Assembly (NCBI RefSeq): GCF_000514775.1
Contig: NZ_AZWO01000031.1
Location: 1 to 54,408, forward strand
Origin: Salinispora pacifica CNR114
GTDB lineage: Bacteria > Actinomycetota > Actinomycetes > Mycobacteriales > Micromonosporaceae
Reading direction: 5' to 3'
DNA: 54,408 bases
The translations under genes were made by a program, and so were the position numbers. Positions within the stretch are counted from its first letter, which is position 1. Every line of letters begins with the position of its first letter. Below are positions 17,205-24,777 of the stretch, piece by piece. Below the pieces are notes generated by a model. It saw only the letters and a list, made by a program, of their open reading frames with translations, had not been told where the DNA came from and did not search any database.

Positions 17205-18259
17205 CGTCGGGCTCCTGCGGGAGTGAGGACAGCGGTGTACAGGCGGGCGTGTCCGGCGGCGAGTGTCTCGGCCCGCTGCCGTGTGCTGGCGCGTGGTCCC
17301 CTGGTCAACCAGTCGGTCACGCGCCGTAGGTAGTGCGGCCACAGCTGACGGGCCGCGTCGCGCACTGGTGTACCGGAGTTGACGCTGCGCCAGGCGTCCG
17401 CGACGGGCTCTGGCCATGGGTGTTCATCGTATCTGCCGGGATACGGGCCAAAGCTGTCCAGCGTGGTGAGCATGTCCGAAAGGCGGGCGGATTCCAGGGT
17501 GCGGTCGGCGACCCGGTAGTGCGCCGTCGCACCGTCTGACGTGGCCGGTGGCGGTTTACCTGTCCTGGTCAGGTGCAGCAGGACTGGGACAGCCTGGTGA
17601 TAGATGGCCGCCAGGTGAGCAAAGGACCCGGCGTGCTGTTTGGGCTGGTCGAATCGCACGGAGGCGATGGGCCCGGCGGTGGCGGCGGTCAGCAGCAGGA
17701 ATGCGTCGATGCCGTAGCCGTCCACGCACGCCGAAAGCTCTGCAGGCAGTGCCCGGGCAGCGCGGAGGGCGGCGTCCAGGGCGGGTCGGGAGAGGGCGAG
17801 GTCCCCAGCGAGCGGCTGGGGCACGTCGTGGCCGGTGGTAGCGGCGATAAGGGGTCGGGCAAGGTGGTTGGTGAGGTTGGCTTCGTCCCAGTGCCGCGGG
17901 TAGTCCGCGACTGCTATGGCGGCCCCAGCCCGTACGCGGTCCAGTAATGCGGCGTAGACGGCCGGGTCGGGGCCCCGGGTGTCGGTGTCCGCGATCAGTA
18001 CAGCATCGATGCCGGCGAGGTCCGGAAGGTGGGCTGCGGCCAGGATCTGGGCACCCTTGCCCCGGACCAGGCCGGTCAGCGGCACCTTGGCCGCCCGGGT
18101 GGCGGTGGTGGTGAATTGGTCGGCGGTCGCCAGGGTGTCGGAGGAGTCGGCGTGGACGATGATGGACCGGTGCTCGGCGAGCGCGGTGTCAACGGCGGTG
18201 GTGACCGCGGCGATGGTGGCTGGCTCGTTGCGGCTGGGCAGGATCGCGGCGGAGTTCAT
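17201..18259 (-). CDS. GpgS-like family glycosyltransferase (GT2/GT81)
   Basis: The 352-aa GT-A glycosyltransferase has PSRNEPATI at residues 8-16, GKGAQILAAAH near 70 (nucleotide-sugar loop), the metal-binding DTDTR near 91 and PLAGDLALSR with a GYGIDAFLL acceptor segment. These resemble glucosyl-3-phosphoglycerate synthase and mannosylglycerate synthase, which glycosylate glycerate-type acceptors. No membrane segment is predicted by eye, so it is cytosolic. It overlaps both neighbours by four bases. The true donor and acceptor are unknown; the link with a CofE-like ligase, whose usual substrate contains a phospholactyl group, is suggestive only. Confidence 0.78.
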   Translation of the reverse strand: MNSAAILPSRNEPATIAAVTTAVDTALAEHRSIIVHADSSDTLATADQFTTTATRAAKVPLTGLVRGKGAQILAAAHLPDLAGIDAVLIADTDTRGPDPAVYAALLDRVRAGAAIAVADYPRHWDEANLTNHLARPLIAATTGHDVPQPLAGDLALSRPALDAALRAARALPAELSACVDGYGIDAFLLLTAATAGPIASVRFDQPKQHAGSFAHLAAIYHQAVPVLLHLTRTGKPPPATSDGATAHYRVADRTLESARLSDMLTTLDSFGPYPGRYDEHPWPEPVADAWRSVNSGTPVRDAARQLWPHYLRRVTDWLTRGPRASTRQRAETLAAGHARLYTAVLTPAGARR

Positions 18260-19128
18260 CCGGCCTCCTTGGTCAGCAGGTCAGCGGCGGTATCCGGGTC
18301 GGGGGCGTATAGGTAGTCGAACGGGCCAACGGCGAGCCGGGCGATGAGGTGGCTGCGCCAGCGGGCCAGGGCGGGGCTGTCCAGGGGCCACACCGGTCCG
18401 TATGGCACGCCGGCCACGCCGGTGATGGGGGTGGGAAGGCCGGAGATGTAGCGGCCCAAGGTCTCGTGCAGTCGCAGCCGCTCGTTTACCGACAACGGCA
18501 CGGCAGGCGTCAGCGACGCGGTGTCGAGCGCAGGGTGGACGGCCATGCGCACAACCCGGGCAAGCGGGGCCAGGCCGGTCGCGAACGGTTCCAGGGCGAG
18601 CTGAGGCTTGGGCGCGAGCGGCCGAGCGGGGTCGCGGATAGCGGCGGTAGGTTTGCCGGGCCACACCGACACCCGGCCATCGTCGCTCTCGCCAAGGACG
18701 ACCACGTCATCTCCGGCATGGGTCCATCCCTGCGCCGCGAGGGCGAGTGCGGTTGATGTCTTGCCTGCCCCCTTCGCGCCGAGTAGTAGTACGGCCTGCC
18801 CGTCGGGCGCGATCAGCGCTGTGGCATGCACGGTGGCCTTGCGCTGGTGCTGGCGTGCACGTTCGAACGCGGTGTAGGTGACGTAGGCGAGAGAGTTCGA
18901 GGCGGCCACGTGTGCCGGTAGCCGGAGGCGCACGGTGACCGCCGCGACGGTGACGGCCGCGGCCCCCGTGGTGACTTCGACGTCCACGGCTTCCGTGGCG
19001 GGATCTGCTGTCAGGGTCCAGCCGCCGGGCAGGGCCCGGCTGGCGGCCTGCGCCGCGGTGGTGTCCAGGTACTCGGGCAAGGCGAGGCGGGCGGAGATGT
19101 GGCCAGTGACGAGCCGGTGCACGGTCAT
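18256..19128 (-). CDS. HPr-kinase-like P-loop kinase
   Basis: The 290-aa protein has a Walker A GAKGAGKTS at residues 117-125, followed by ALALAAQGWTHAGDDVVVL, which matches the HprK/P arrangement of P-loop, helix and the acidic ADD motif. H101 (VHATALI) corresponds to the conserved HprK histidine. There is no PTS or HPr gene here, so HPr is not the likely target. Related stand-alone kinases act on serine side chains of peptides or on small molecules. It overlaps the SAM synthetase and the glycosyltransferase genes by four bases each. The N-terminal 95 residues are variable and may recognise the substrate. Confidence 0.78.
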   Translation of the reverse strand: MTVHRLVTGHISARLALPEYLDTTAAQAASRALPGGWTLTADPATEAVDVEVTTGAAAVTVAAVTVRLRLPAHVAASNSLAYVTYTAFERARQHQRKATVHATALIAPDGQAVLLLGAKGAGKTSTALALAAQGWTHAGDDVVVLGESDDGRVSVWPGKPTAAIRDPARPLAPKPQLALEPFATGLAPLARVVRMAVHPALDTASLTPAVPLSVNERLRLHETLGRYISGLPTPITGVAGVPYGPVWPLDSPALARWRSHLIARLAVGPFDYLYAPDPDTAADLLTKEAG

Positions 19129-20351
19129 CTGACTGCTCGCTCCAGGGCGGCCAGCAGCTCGTCGACCGGGGCGACGGCGGGCAAATACCGCCCGGTCAGC
19201 AGGTCTGCCATCCAGTCTGTGCGGGACAGCGTGGCCCGCACCAGCTCCTCGGCCGGCCCGAGCGGCGCCGGGTTAACCGTGGTGATCTCGATCGAGGCGG
19301 GCTCGTCGTAGCGGGCGCCGTTGCGCCACAGCAGGGCGATACGGCATGGTCCGAACTCGGTGGCTACCGCGTGGGCGGCGGTATCGGCGAGCCAGCCGCC
19401 GACCTTGCCGACGTGGTAGGCCGGGTTCTTCCCGAACGTCGCCTCGTTCCCGGCCAGGTGGGCACCGCTGATCACGCCGGTGCGGGCGTTGCCCCGGCCC
19501 ACGAGGCCATCCTCGCCATAGTCGACAGCCGACCCCGAGAGCGTGAAGTACTGGCCGGAGATGGGCCCGATGCGGGAATCGCGGGTGTTGCACAGCACCG
19601 ACACCCGACCCGGCAGCCGCTGGGCAAGGAGGTCGGTCAGTTCGCCGGCGGCAGAGGTGACCGCCTCGGCGAACTGGGCGGAGCTGCTCAGGTGCCCGGC
19701 CAGGGCGGGCACGCACACGGTCACCGTCCAGGTCGCGCCGTTGCGGACGGCGAGGGCCTTGATGTCGCTGCCTGCCCACGCGTGGCGGCGGAACCACGCC
19801 TCGGCCAGCAGGGCCACGGCCTCAGTGACCGTGCGTGGGGCCGAGCCGACGAGGTAGGCGGTGTCGTTTGAAAACGGCCTCGGCCTCTCGGGCAGATCGT
19901 CCAAGGAACGGGGGGCGAACCAGTGGGAAAACTTGGAGGAGTTGGTCGTCTCGTGTCTCACCTCCAGCTGCACGCGGTCGAAGCCCGGCAGCGCGGTACG
20001 CAGGTGGTCAACGGCCGCGTGCTCGAGGATCTCCCGCACTGGCAGTTCCTGGCCGGCGAAGCTGGTGGAGATCCGGCCGCCGAAGACGACTCGCAGCGGC
20101 CGGTCGTACACACCGTCGGTGTCGCTGAAGGCGGCCCGGCCGCCGAAGACGGCGACCTTGTCCAGGTTGTGGTGCAGCACCGCCCCCACGGTGTCCAGGC
20201 AGTGCCTGCTGTAACGGATGGAGGCGAGCTCAGCGATGCCGTCGGCGAGGGTGTCGGGGTGGCCGACCCCTTTGCGTTCGACGACCTCGACGGGCAGCTC
20301 ATGCGGCAGCGGCGTACGCAGTCCGGACGACGCGGGCATCGCGGTAGACAC
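19125..20351 (-). CDS. Archaeal-type S-adenosylmethionine synthetase
   Basis: The 408-aa protein is of the archaeal MAT family (PF01941), distinct from bacterial MetK. Signatures are VERKGVGHPDTLADGIAE near 25-42, a long central GRGNARTGVIS, and NEATFGKNPAYHVGK near 310-324. It makes SAM from methionine and ATP. The start overlaps the upstream oxidoreductase by 53 bases; ATG at 20339 is an alternative. No methyltransferase or radical-SAM gene is visible in the operon, so either SAM is used by an enzyme elsewhere or this copy uses a different nucleophile or donor. Such copies occur sporadically in bacteria, often in specialised clusters. Confidence 0.88.
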   Translation of the reverse strand: MSTAMPASSGLRTPLPHELPVEVVERKGVGHPDTLADGIAELASIRYSRHCLDTVGAVLHHNLDKVAVFGGRAAFSDTDGVYDRPLRVVFGGRISTSFAGQELPVREILEHAAVDHLRTALPGFDRVQLEVRHETTNSSKFSHWFAPRSLDDLPERPRPFSNDTAYLVGSAPRTVTEAVALLAEAWFRRHAWAGSDIKALAVRNGATWTVTVCVPALAGHLSSSAQFAEAVTSAAGELTDLLAQRLPGRVSVLCNTRDSRIGPISGQYFTLSGSAVDYGEDGLVGRGNARTGVISGAHLAGNEATFGKNPAYHVGKVGGWLADTAAHAVATEFGPCRIALLWRNGARYDEPASIEITTVNPAPLGPAEELVRATLSRTDWMADLLTGRYLPAVAPVDELLAALERAVR

Positions 20352-21234
20352 GATCGATCACCTCCAGAGGGCGCCGTAGCGCCGTCATCGAGAACAGGCA
20401 GGGGTGGGCCGGATGGCCCTCGGCAGCGTTCAACGCGGCGGCGTACATCGCGCGCCGCAGTTCCTCATGCGTGGGGGCGGCGGCGATCTCGCCGAGTCCG
20501 GCTTCAAGGTTCCGCCCGCGTACGTGAAGCCGACGCCCGTCGGTGAGGTGGAGGATGAGCTCGTGGGCCGGTGGGCCGGGGTGGTCGACCCGGGCGTTGA
20601 TCTGCACTGTGGCCCCGCCGGACAGGGCGAGTACGGCGATGACCTGGTCCTCGGTCTCTGCCAGGCCGCGGCTGTGGGTCACCGTTGCGTTGACCATTTC
20701 GACGTCGCCGGGCAGCAGCCGCAGGGCGAGTGCCAGGCCGTGGATGGCTTGCTGGTGCAGGATTCCGCCGGCATCCGCGTAGGTGCGGCGCCAGCCGCGG
20801 AAGTATCCGGGATCTCGGTGCACGCTCAGAAGCACGTCGGCGCGTGTAACAGCAGGAGGCATCGCGAGTAGGGCGTTCAGGCCGGGGGCGAAGTGCGGCT
20901 GGAACGCGACGAAGATCCGCCCGTCGCCCGGCTGGGGCACCAGGGCCGCCGGCTCGGTGGTGCAGGGCTTCTCCACGAGCACGGCGGCTCCGGTCTGGGC
21001 TGCTTCCCGGGCTACCCAAAGCGCGGTCCCCGGCGGGGTGGCCACCACAACCAGATCCGGCGTCGCGGCGCTCAGCGCCGCCCGCCACGAAGCAAACACC
21101 GGCACGCCCCTGGGGACATCGACGCACGGGTCGGGGTCAGCGACCCCGGCGACTAGCACGCCGGGAACGCCGGAGAGTGCGGCCAGGTGTTTGGCTCCGA
21201 CCTCCCCCGCTCCTACCAGCAGCACCCGCTTCAT
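20299..21234 (-). CDS. Gfo/Idh/MocA-family oxidoreductase
   Basis: The 311-aa NAD(P)-dependent oxidoreductase starts with the Rossmann motif LLVGAGEVGAKHL and shows the family's EKPC motif near residue 88-91 and a C-terminal alpha/beta substrate domain (GILHQQAIHGLAL near 157-170, where a Lys/His catalytic site is expected). Members oxidise or epimerise sugars, inositols and related polyols. Its ATG overlaps the TIM-barrel stop by four bases, the pairing usual for cyclitol or sugar pathways, in which a Gfo/Idh enzyme makes a keto intermediate that an isomerase then acts on. Confidence 0.87.
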   Translation of the reverse strand: MKRVLLVGAGEVGAKHLAALSGVPGVLVAGVADPDPCVDVPRGVPVFASWRAALSAATPDLVVVATPPGTALWVAREAAQTGAAVLVEKPCTTEPAALVPQPGDGRIFVAFQPHFAPGLNALLAMPPAVTRADVLLSVHRDPGYFRGWRRTYADAGGILHQQAIHGLALALRLLPGDVEMVNATVTHSRGLAETEDQVIAVLALSGGATVQINARVDHPGPPAHELILHLTDGRRLHVRGRNLEAGLGEIAAAPTHEELRRAMYAAALNAAEGHPAHPCLFSMTALRRPLEVIDRVYRDARVVRTAYAAAA

Positions 21235-22091
21235 GCCACACCGCCGGGAACAGCGGAGCGCAGGAACGCGGCGCCAGAGGTGAGGGCGTCGGCTGGGGTG
21301 TCGCGCACATGGGTCTCCAGCGCGTACGGCAGCACGGGCTGGGCTGCGTGCAGCAGCGGTAGCACCTGGCCGTAGGGCACCACACCCTCACCGGCCGGGC
21401 AGAACACCCGGCCACCACCGTCAGCGGCGGGCCGGTAGTCCTTGACGTGCACGTACCCCACGTACGGGGCGAGGGAGCTGACCACCTCACCGGTGGCTTG
21501 GCCGACCTCGTGGAGATTCGCCACGTCCAGCCACAGTCCCAGGCCCTGCCCGTAGTACCGATCCAGGACCTCGAGCAGTGACTCGGCATGGGCGACCGTG
21601 CACACTGGCTCGTTCTCCAGCAGCAGCCGCACCCCAGCCGAGTTCGCCAGGTCCAGGGCTTTTACCAACAGCAGGTCACCGAGTAGCTGCTCGGTGAGTT
21701 CCGGCTCGACCCGCAGGTGGGAGAAGACCCGCACCACCGGGGCTCCGAGGATGACGGCAGCCTCAACGGCCCGCTCAATCCAGCCGAGCCGCTCCTCGGG
21801 CGGAACCTGGGTGGGAAAGCCGAAGGTGTCCACCCTCTCGGGCGTCGCCTCGGGCCGGCACCACTTCCACAGCGGCGAAGCCAGCGCGGCCACCTTCAGG
21901 CCTCGCTCCTCGGCCAGCGTACGGAGGTACCGAACCCGGTCGTCGGGCAGCGTAACCGCATTGGCGCCCTCGGCTGAGCGGATCTCCAGCTGACCAATGC
22001 CCAACTTCACCGCCAAGTCCATGCCCGGCACTGGATCGGAGTTGAGTTCGTCAGGGTTGAGCACCAGCCTGCTCGCCGGCATTTTGTCCAC
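21231..22091 (-). CDS. Sugar phosphate isomerase/epimerase (xylose-isomerase-like TIM barrel)
   Basis: The 286-aa AP-endonuclease-2-type TIM barrel (PF01261) has the metal-ligand strands LLENEP near 159, LWLDVANLHE near 185 and YVHVKDY near 207. It is the first gene of the overlapping operon. The GTG start is supported by AAGGAG nine bases upstream. The family includes inosose dehydratases, hydroxypyruvate isomerases and ketose epimerases, so together with the next gene a sugar or cyclitol branch is likely. The exact reaction cannot be read from the sequence. Confidence 0.86.
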   Translation of the reverse strand: MDKMPASRLVLNPDELNSDPVPGMDLAVKLGIGQLEIRSAEGANAVTLPDDRVRYLRTLAEERGLKVAALASPLWKWCRPEATPERVDTFGFPTQVPPEERLGWIERAVEAAVILGAPVVRVFSHLRVEPELTEQLLGDLLLVKALDLANSAGVRLLLENEPVCTVAHAESLLEVLDRYYGQGLGLWLDVANLHEVGQATGEVVSSLAPYVGYVHVKDYRPAADGGGRVFCPAGEGVVPYGQVLPLLHAAQPVLPYALETHVRDTPADALTSGAAFLRSAVPGGVA

Positions 22092-22120
22092 GGCCGTCTT
22101 CTCCTTCAGTAGTAGGTAGG

Positions 22121-22196
22121 GGCGGGAGACCTCCCGCCGCTAATAGCCCGCGACCCGGTAGCCGCGACCGCAAGGCCAGGGCGATAAACGATCGCC
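22121..22196 (-). promoter_or_regulatory. Stem-loops in the leader of the seven-gene operon
   Basis: GGCGGGAG/CTCCCGCC (22121-22138) and GGCGAT/ATCGCC (22180-22196) form two hairpins within the 187-base gap between the 79-aa gene and the operon. They could be the terminator of the small genes, an attenuator, or simple leader structure. No clear promoter hexamers could be assigned, so whether the two small genes share the operon's transcript remains open. Confidence 0.4.
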
Positions 22197-22278
22197 TTGC
22201 TTCGTTAGCGCAAGGGTGAAAACGCGGGTTAGGCGGCACCTCCAGCATCGAGCAATGCGCCAGGAGCAGATAAGGATG

Positions 22279-22518
22279 TCAAGCAGTCGGTGTTGCCTGC
22301 TGGAGAACGCGCTCTGCCCAGTCCGCCTGCGGACACGGGTGAGGCGCCAGCCGCGCCCACATGTCGAGGCATCCGGCACAAATTCCATCGCGCTCAACAT
22401 GGACGCTACGCAGTGCAATTGCCTGCTCAGTCAATTCGACTACCGTGTTCGACTCGCCATTCAGGGGCATTCTTGCGGTAACCGGTAGCGGTGGCACGGT
22501 CACTGGTTTAACTGGCAT
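22279..22518 (-). CDS. Small Cys protein (79 aa) with CxxC...C motif
   Basis: A strong ribosome site (GGGAGGTGAAG) precedes the ATG, which supports a real gene. The C-terminal part reads DGICAGCLDMWARLAPHPCP, with cysteines spaced C-x2-C-x13-C like a small zinc site, and the segment resembles short uncharacterised actinomycete proteins that sit beside XRE regulators. It follows another small Cys protein after 25 bases. A precursor-peptide role for the neighbouring operon is conceivable but not supported by any recognised leader or cleavage motif. Confidence 0.6.
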   Translation of the reverse strand: MPVKPVTVPPLPVTARMPLNGESNTVVELTEQAIALRSVHVERDGICAGCLDMWARLAPHPCPQADWAERVLQQATPTA

Positions 22519-22543
22519 ACCACTTCACCTCCCACTCTGATAG

Positions 22544-22867
22544 TCAGGACGACTTACCCACAGATAGCACCGACGGCGCCCGCCGCGCGTTTGCCGTGGG
22601 AGCTGCCGTTACACGATGGTGAGGTCTGCTTGCCAGCAGCCCGCGATCACCAACTCGTCTGGCATTGATTAGCTCGGGTCGGGTAGCGCCAGGAGTTCGG
22701 CGAGGCAGCCGAAGTGAAAGCCAGAAGACTTTCGCCGCCTGCTCGAACTGGGCGCATGGGCCGGGGCTGCGGCAGGTAATGCACGCTCCGGATGCACTGC
22801 TGGTTGCATGTTGCTGCAACGCTATTTGCGCTTGTTCGACCTTTTCGCCACCGTGGTAGGTCGCCAT
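22544..22867 (-). CDS. Small Cys protein (107 aa), uncharacterised
   Basis: The ATG at 22867 is chosen because GGAAGG lies just upstream; the open frame is longer (to 23125), but the upstream part looks unrelated. The protein reads SGACITCRSPGPCAQFEQAAKVF, then a basic segment LPRRTPGATRPELINARRV, a layout known from short hypothetical proteins of Micromonosporaceae and Streptomyces (C-x2-C-x5-C). It is probably a small zinc-binding partner of the downstream 79-aa protein. Function unknown. Confidence 0.6.
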   Translation of the reverse strand: MATYHGGEKVEQAQIALQQHATSSASGACITCRSPGPCAQFEQAAKVFWLSLRLPRRTPGATRPELINARRVGDRGLLASRPHHRVTAAPTANARRAPSVLSVGKSS

Positions 22868-23485
22868 GCCTGCCTTCCGTTTCGACCGATGTGGACCAGG
22901 TGCGCCGCGCTGGCGATCTTGATGTGTCACTCCCGCGGCGCACCCAAACTGGGTTGCTACCGATACGGCCCAGAACATGTGCCGGCCGAGACCGGTGGCG
23001 TCATCGCGGTCGAGCCAGTAGTAGTCACCTGCGAACACGGAACCGGCCCTCCTCAGGGACACGCATGGTGGTGAAGTCCCGCCCGCCGCCACGCCCTGTA
23101 GCAGCGACGGCGAGCGGGAGACCAACTGCAGCCACGCCGTCCGGCGCGTTCACCTACCCGGTACCGTGCACCGGCGGAAGGCGAGAACACGCCCAGGACC
23201 GCGTTGCTGTCACGAGCCGGATCCAGCCGGTTCGGCCGTACCGGATCACATAAATCGACAGATCGCTTCTGATAGGTCCACCTTCACGGACAGTCCACAT
23301 ACGCGGGAATCCCCGTCCACCACCTGATCCGGTACCCGTTCTGCTGCCCAGATGGTCGCTGATCAGGGCCTCAGCAGCCGATCGTGAACTCACGCCCAGC
23401 TCCAACGAAGAAGCCCGGGGTTACGCTCCCCGCATCGCCGGTGCGTAATTGTCCTCCGGCGTTGGTTGTTCTCCGGAGGTGTGGT
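22868..23485. other. 618-base region without a firm gene
   Basis: Reverse-strand frames contain protein-like pieces that are not continuous: AGDYYWLDRDD...GRHMFWAVSVATQF (about 22940-23040) and SDLSIYVIRYGRTGWIRLV (about 23200-23280). They lack a common frame and good starts. They may be remnants of small genes. The forward strand holds the promoter of the XRE gene, which starts just after GGAGG. Confidence 0.35.
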
Positions 23486-24361
23486 GTGATCAGCCCGCTG
23501 GTGCGTCGTCGGAGGCTCGCCACCGAGCTGATCCGCCTGCGCGACGAGCACGGATACCCAGCCGCCCGCGTCGCTGCGGAGATCGGCGTCGCACGCCAAC
23601 GCATCTCGCGGTTGGAGAACGGTCACGTCGCCGCTGACCTCGACGAGGTCATGCGGATTCTCCAGCTGTTCGGCGTAGATCAGCAGCGCTGGCAGCAGAT
23701 CATGACGATCGCCCGCGAGGCACAGGAACGCGGGTGGTGGGCGAAGTACACCGATGAAATGGGCACCCGACAGGCCCTGTACGCAAACCTTGAGGCGGGC
23801 GCGAGTGAAATTCGCGAATATCAGATGGTCTACCTGCCCGGCTTGTTGCAGGTGCGGCCGTACACCGAAGCACGCCTGCTAATGGACGCTCCCAACGGTG
23901 CCACCTACAGCCACACCCGAGCACTCGAAGCACGCGCCGGCCGCCAACGCATGCTGGAGCGGCCGGGCGGCCCTCGGTATGAGGTGATCATCGACGAACT
24001 GGCCATCCGCCGTTTTGCCGCGCCCGCGCCGGTGATCGCCGATCAACTGGACCACCTAACGCTCGTCGGACACCACCGCCGAACCATCAGCATCCGAGTA
24101 CTGCCAATCGCCGCCAAGATCCGCCAGCATTCCGTCCCCCGCTCGGCGTTTTTCACCTACCGGTACCCGGACCCGCACGACCCCGTGGTCGTTGCCGTTG
24201 ACACGGCCACCGACGACCTCGTACTGACAGAGGTAGCAGACGTCAACCGCTACCTCGACCTGTACGGCAGGCTGGCGAACGCCGCCATGCCACCGGGCGA
24301 AAGCCTCGACTTCCTCACCGCAACGGCCGAAGAAATCAGGAGGAATATTCACGATGAATGA
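23486..24361 (+). CDS. XRE regulator with DUF5753 (Scr1/WhiJ-type)
   Basis: The 291-aa protein has an N-terminal helix-turn-helix (residues about 8-60; YPAARVAAEIGVARQRISRLENG) followed by a DUF5753 domain (WWAKYTDEMG..., about 100-285). This family pairs with a DUF397 protein, as here, and such pairs influence development and antibiotic production in Streptomyces. The GTG start follows GGAGG at the normal distance; the longer frame from 23384 has no ribosome site. The DUF397 gene overlaps its end. It faces away from the biosynthetic operon and could regulate it. Confidence 0.88.
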   Translation: MISPLVRRRRLATELIRLRDEHGYPAARVAAEIGVARQRISRLENGHVAADLDEVMRILQLFGVDQQRWQQIMTIAREAQERGWWAKYTDEMGTRQALYANLEAGASEIREYQMVYLPGLLQVRPYTEARLLMDAPNGATYSHTRALEARAGRQRMLERPGGPRYEVIIDELAIRRFAAPAPVIADQLDHLTLVGHHRRTISIRVLPIAAKIRQHSVPRSAFFTYRYPDPHDPVVVAVDTATDDLVLTEVADVNRYLDLYGRLANAAMPPGESLDFLTATAEEIRRNIHDE

Positions 24362-24554
24362 CAGGCAGTTCTGCCCGTGGCGGAAGTCCACCCGAAGCGG
24401 TGGTGCCGACAACTGTGTCGAAGTCGCGACCGCTACGGACCTGCAGGTCGGCGTCCGGGACTCCAAAAATCCCGACGACGGTGTCCTTGTGTTCGGCCCG
24501 GATGGCTGGTTCGAGTTCATCGAGGGGGTTCGCAACGGCGAATTCGACGCCTGA
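24354..24554 (+). CDS. DUF397 protein (partner of the XRE regulator)
   Basis: This 66-aa protein shows the DUF397 pattern: WRKSTRSGGADNCVEVA, then VGVRDSKNPDDGVLVF and a final GEFDA-like end. Its start overlaps the XRE stop (ATGAATGA), as usual for the pair, which behaves like an antitoxin/toxin-like or co-regulator unit. A terminator hairpin follows it. Confidence 0.9.
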   Translation: MNDRQFCPWRKSTRSGGADNCVEVATATDLQVGVRDSKNPDDGVLVFGPDGWFEFIEGVRNGEFDA

Positions 24555-24569
24555 CCGGCACGGGTTGCA

Positions 24570-24598
24570 GCCGCCAGCCGCGCTCGCGGGGTGGCGGC
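24570..24598 (+). terminator. Hairpin after the XRE-DUF397 pair
   Basis: GCCGCCAGCC (24570-24579) pairs with GGTGGCGGC (24590-24598), one base bulged, over a short GC loop. It lies 16 bases after the DUF397 stop. There is no T-run, which is normal for high-GC actinomycete terminators. Confidence 0.55.
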
Positions 24599-24777
24599 CT
24601 CACCGTAGCACCCAGCCCTGCGGCGCGGACCGCAAGGCCAGGAAGTGGCCCACGCCGCCGACGACCATCGGTATCGCTTGAACCGGGCAGGGACGCACTG
24701 GGACCATGTAGGAGCGTAGTGCTGCGACAATGTGGCGCAAGGGCACGTCATTGCTGGGTCGATCCTGGGGGCAGATC

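Noticed and set aside
22279..22518. Lasso or other RiPP precursor peptide
   Set aside because: An HprK-like kinase and a ligase nearby made this tempting, but there is no asparagine-synthetase cyclase, leader peptidase, YcaO, LanM or radical-SAM gene, and the CxxC pattern suits a zinc-binding protein better.
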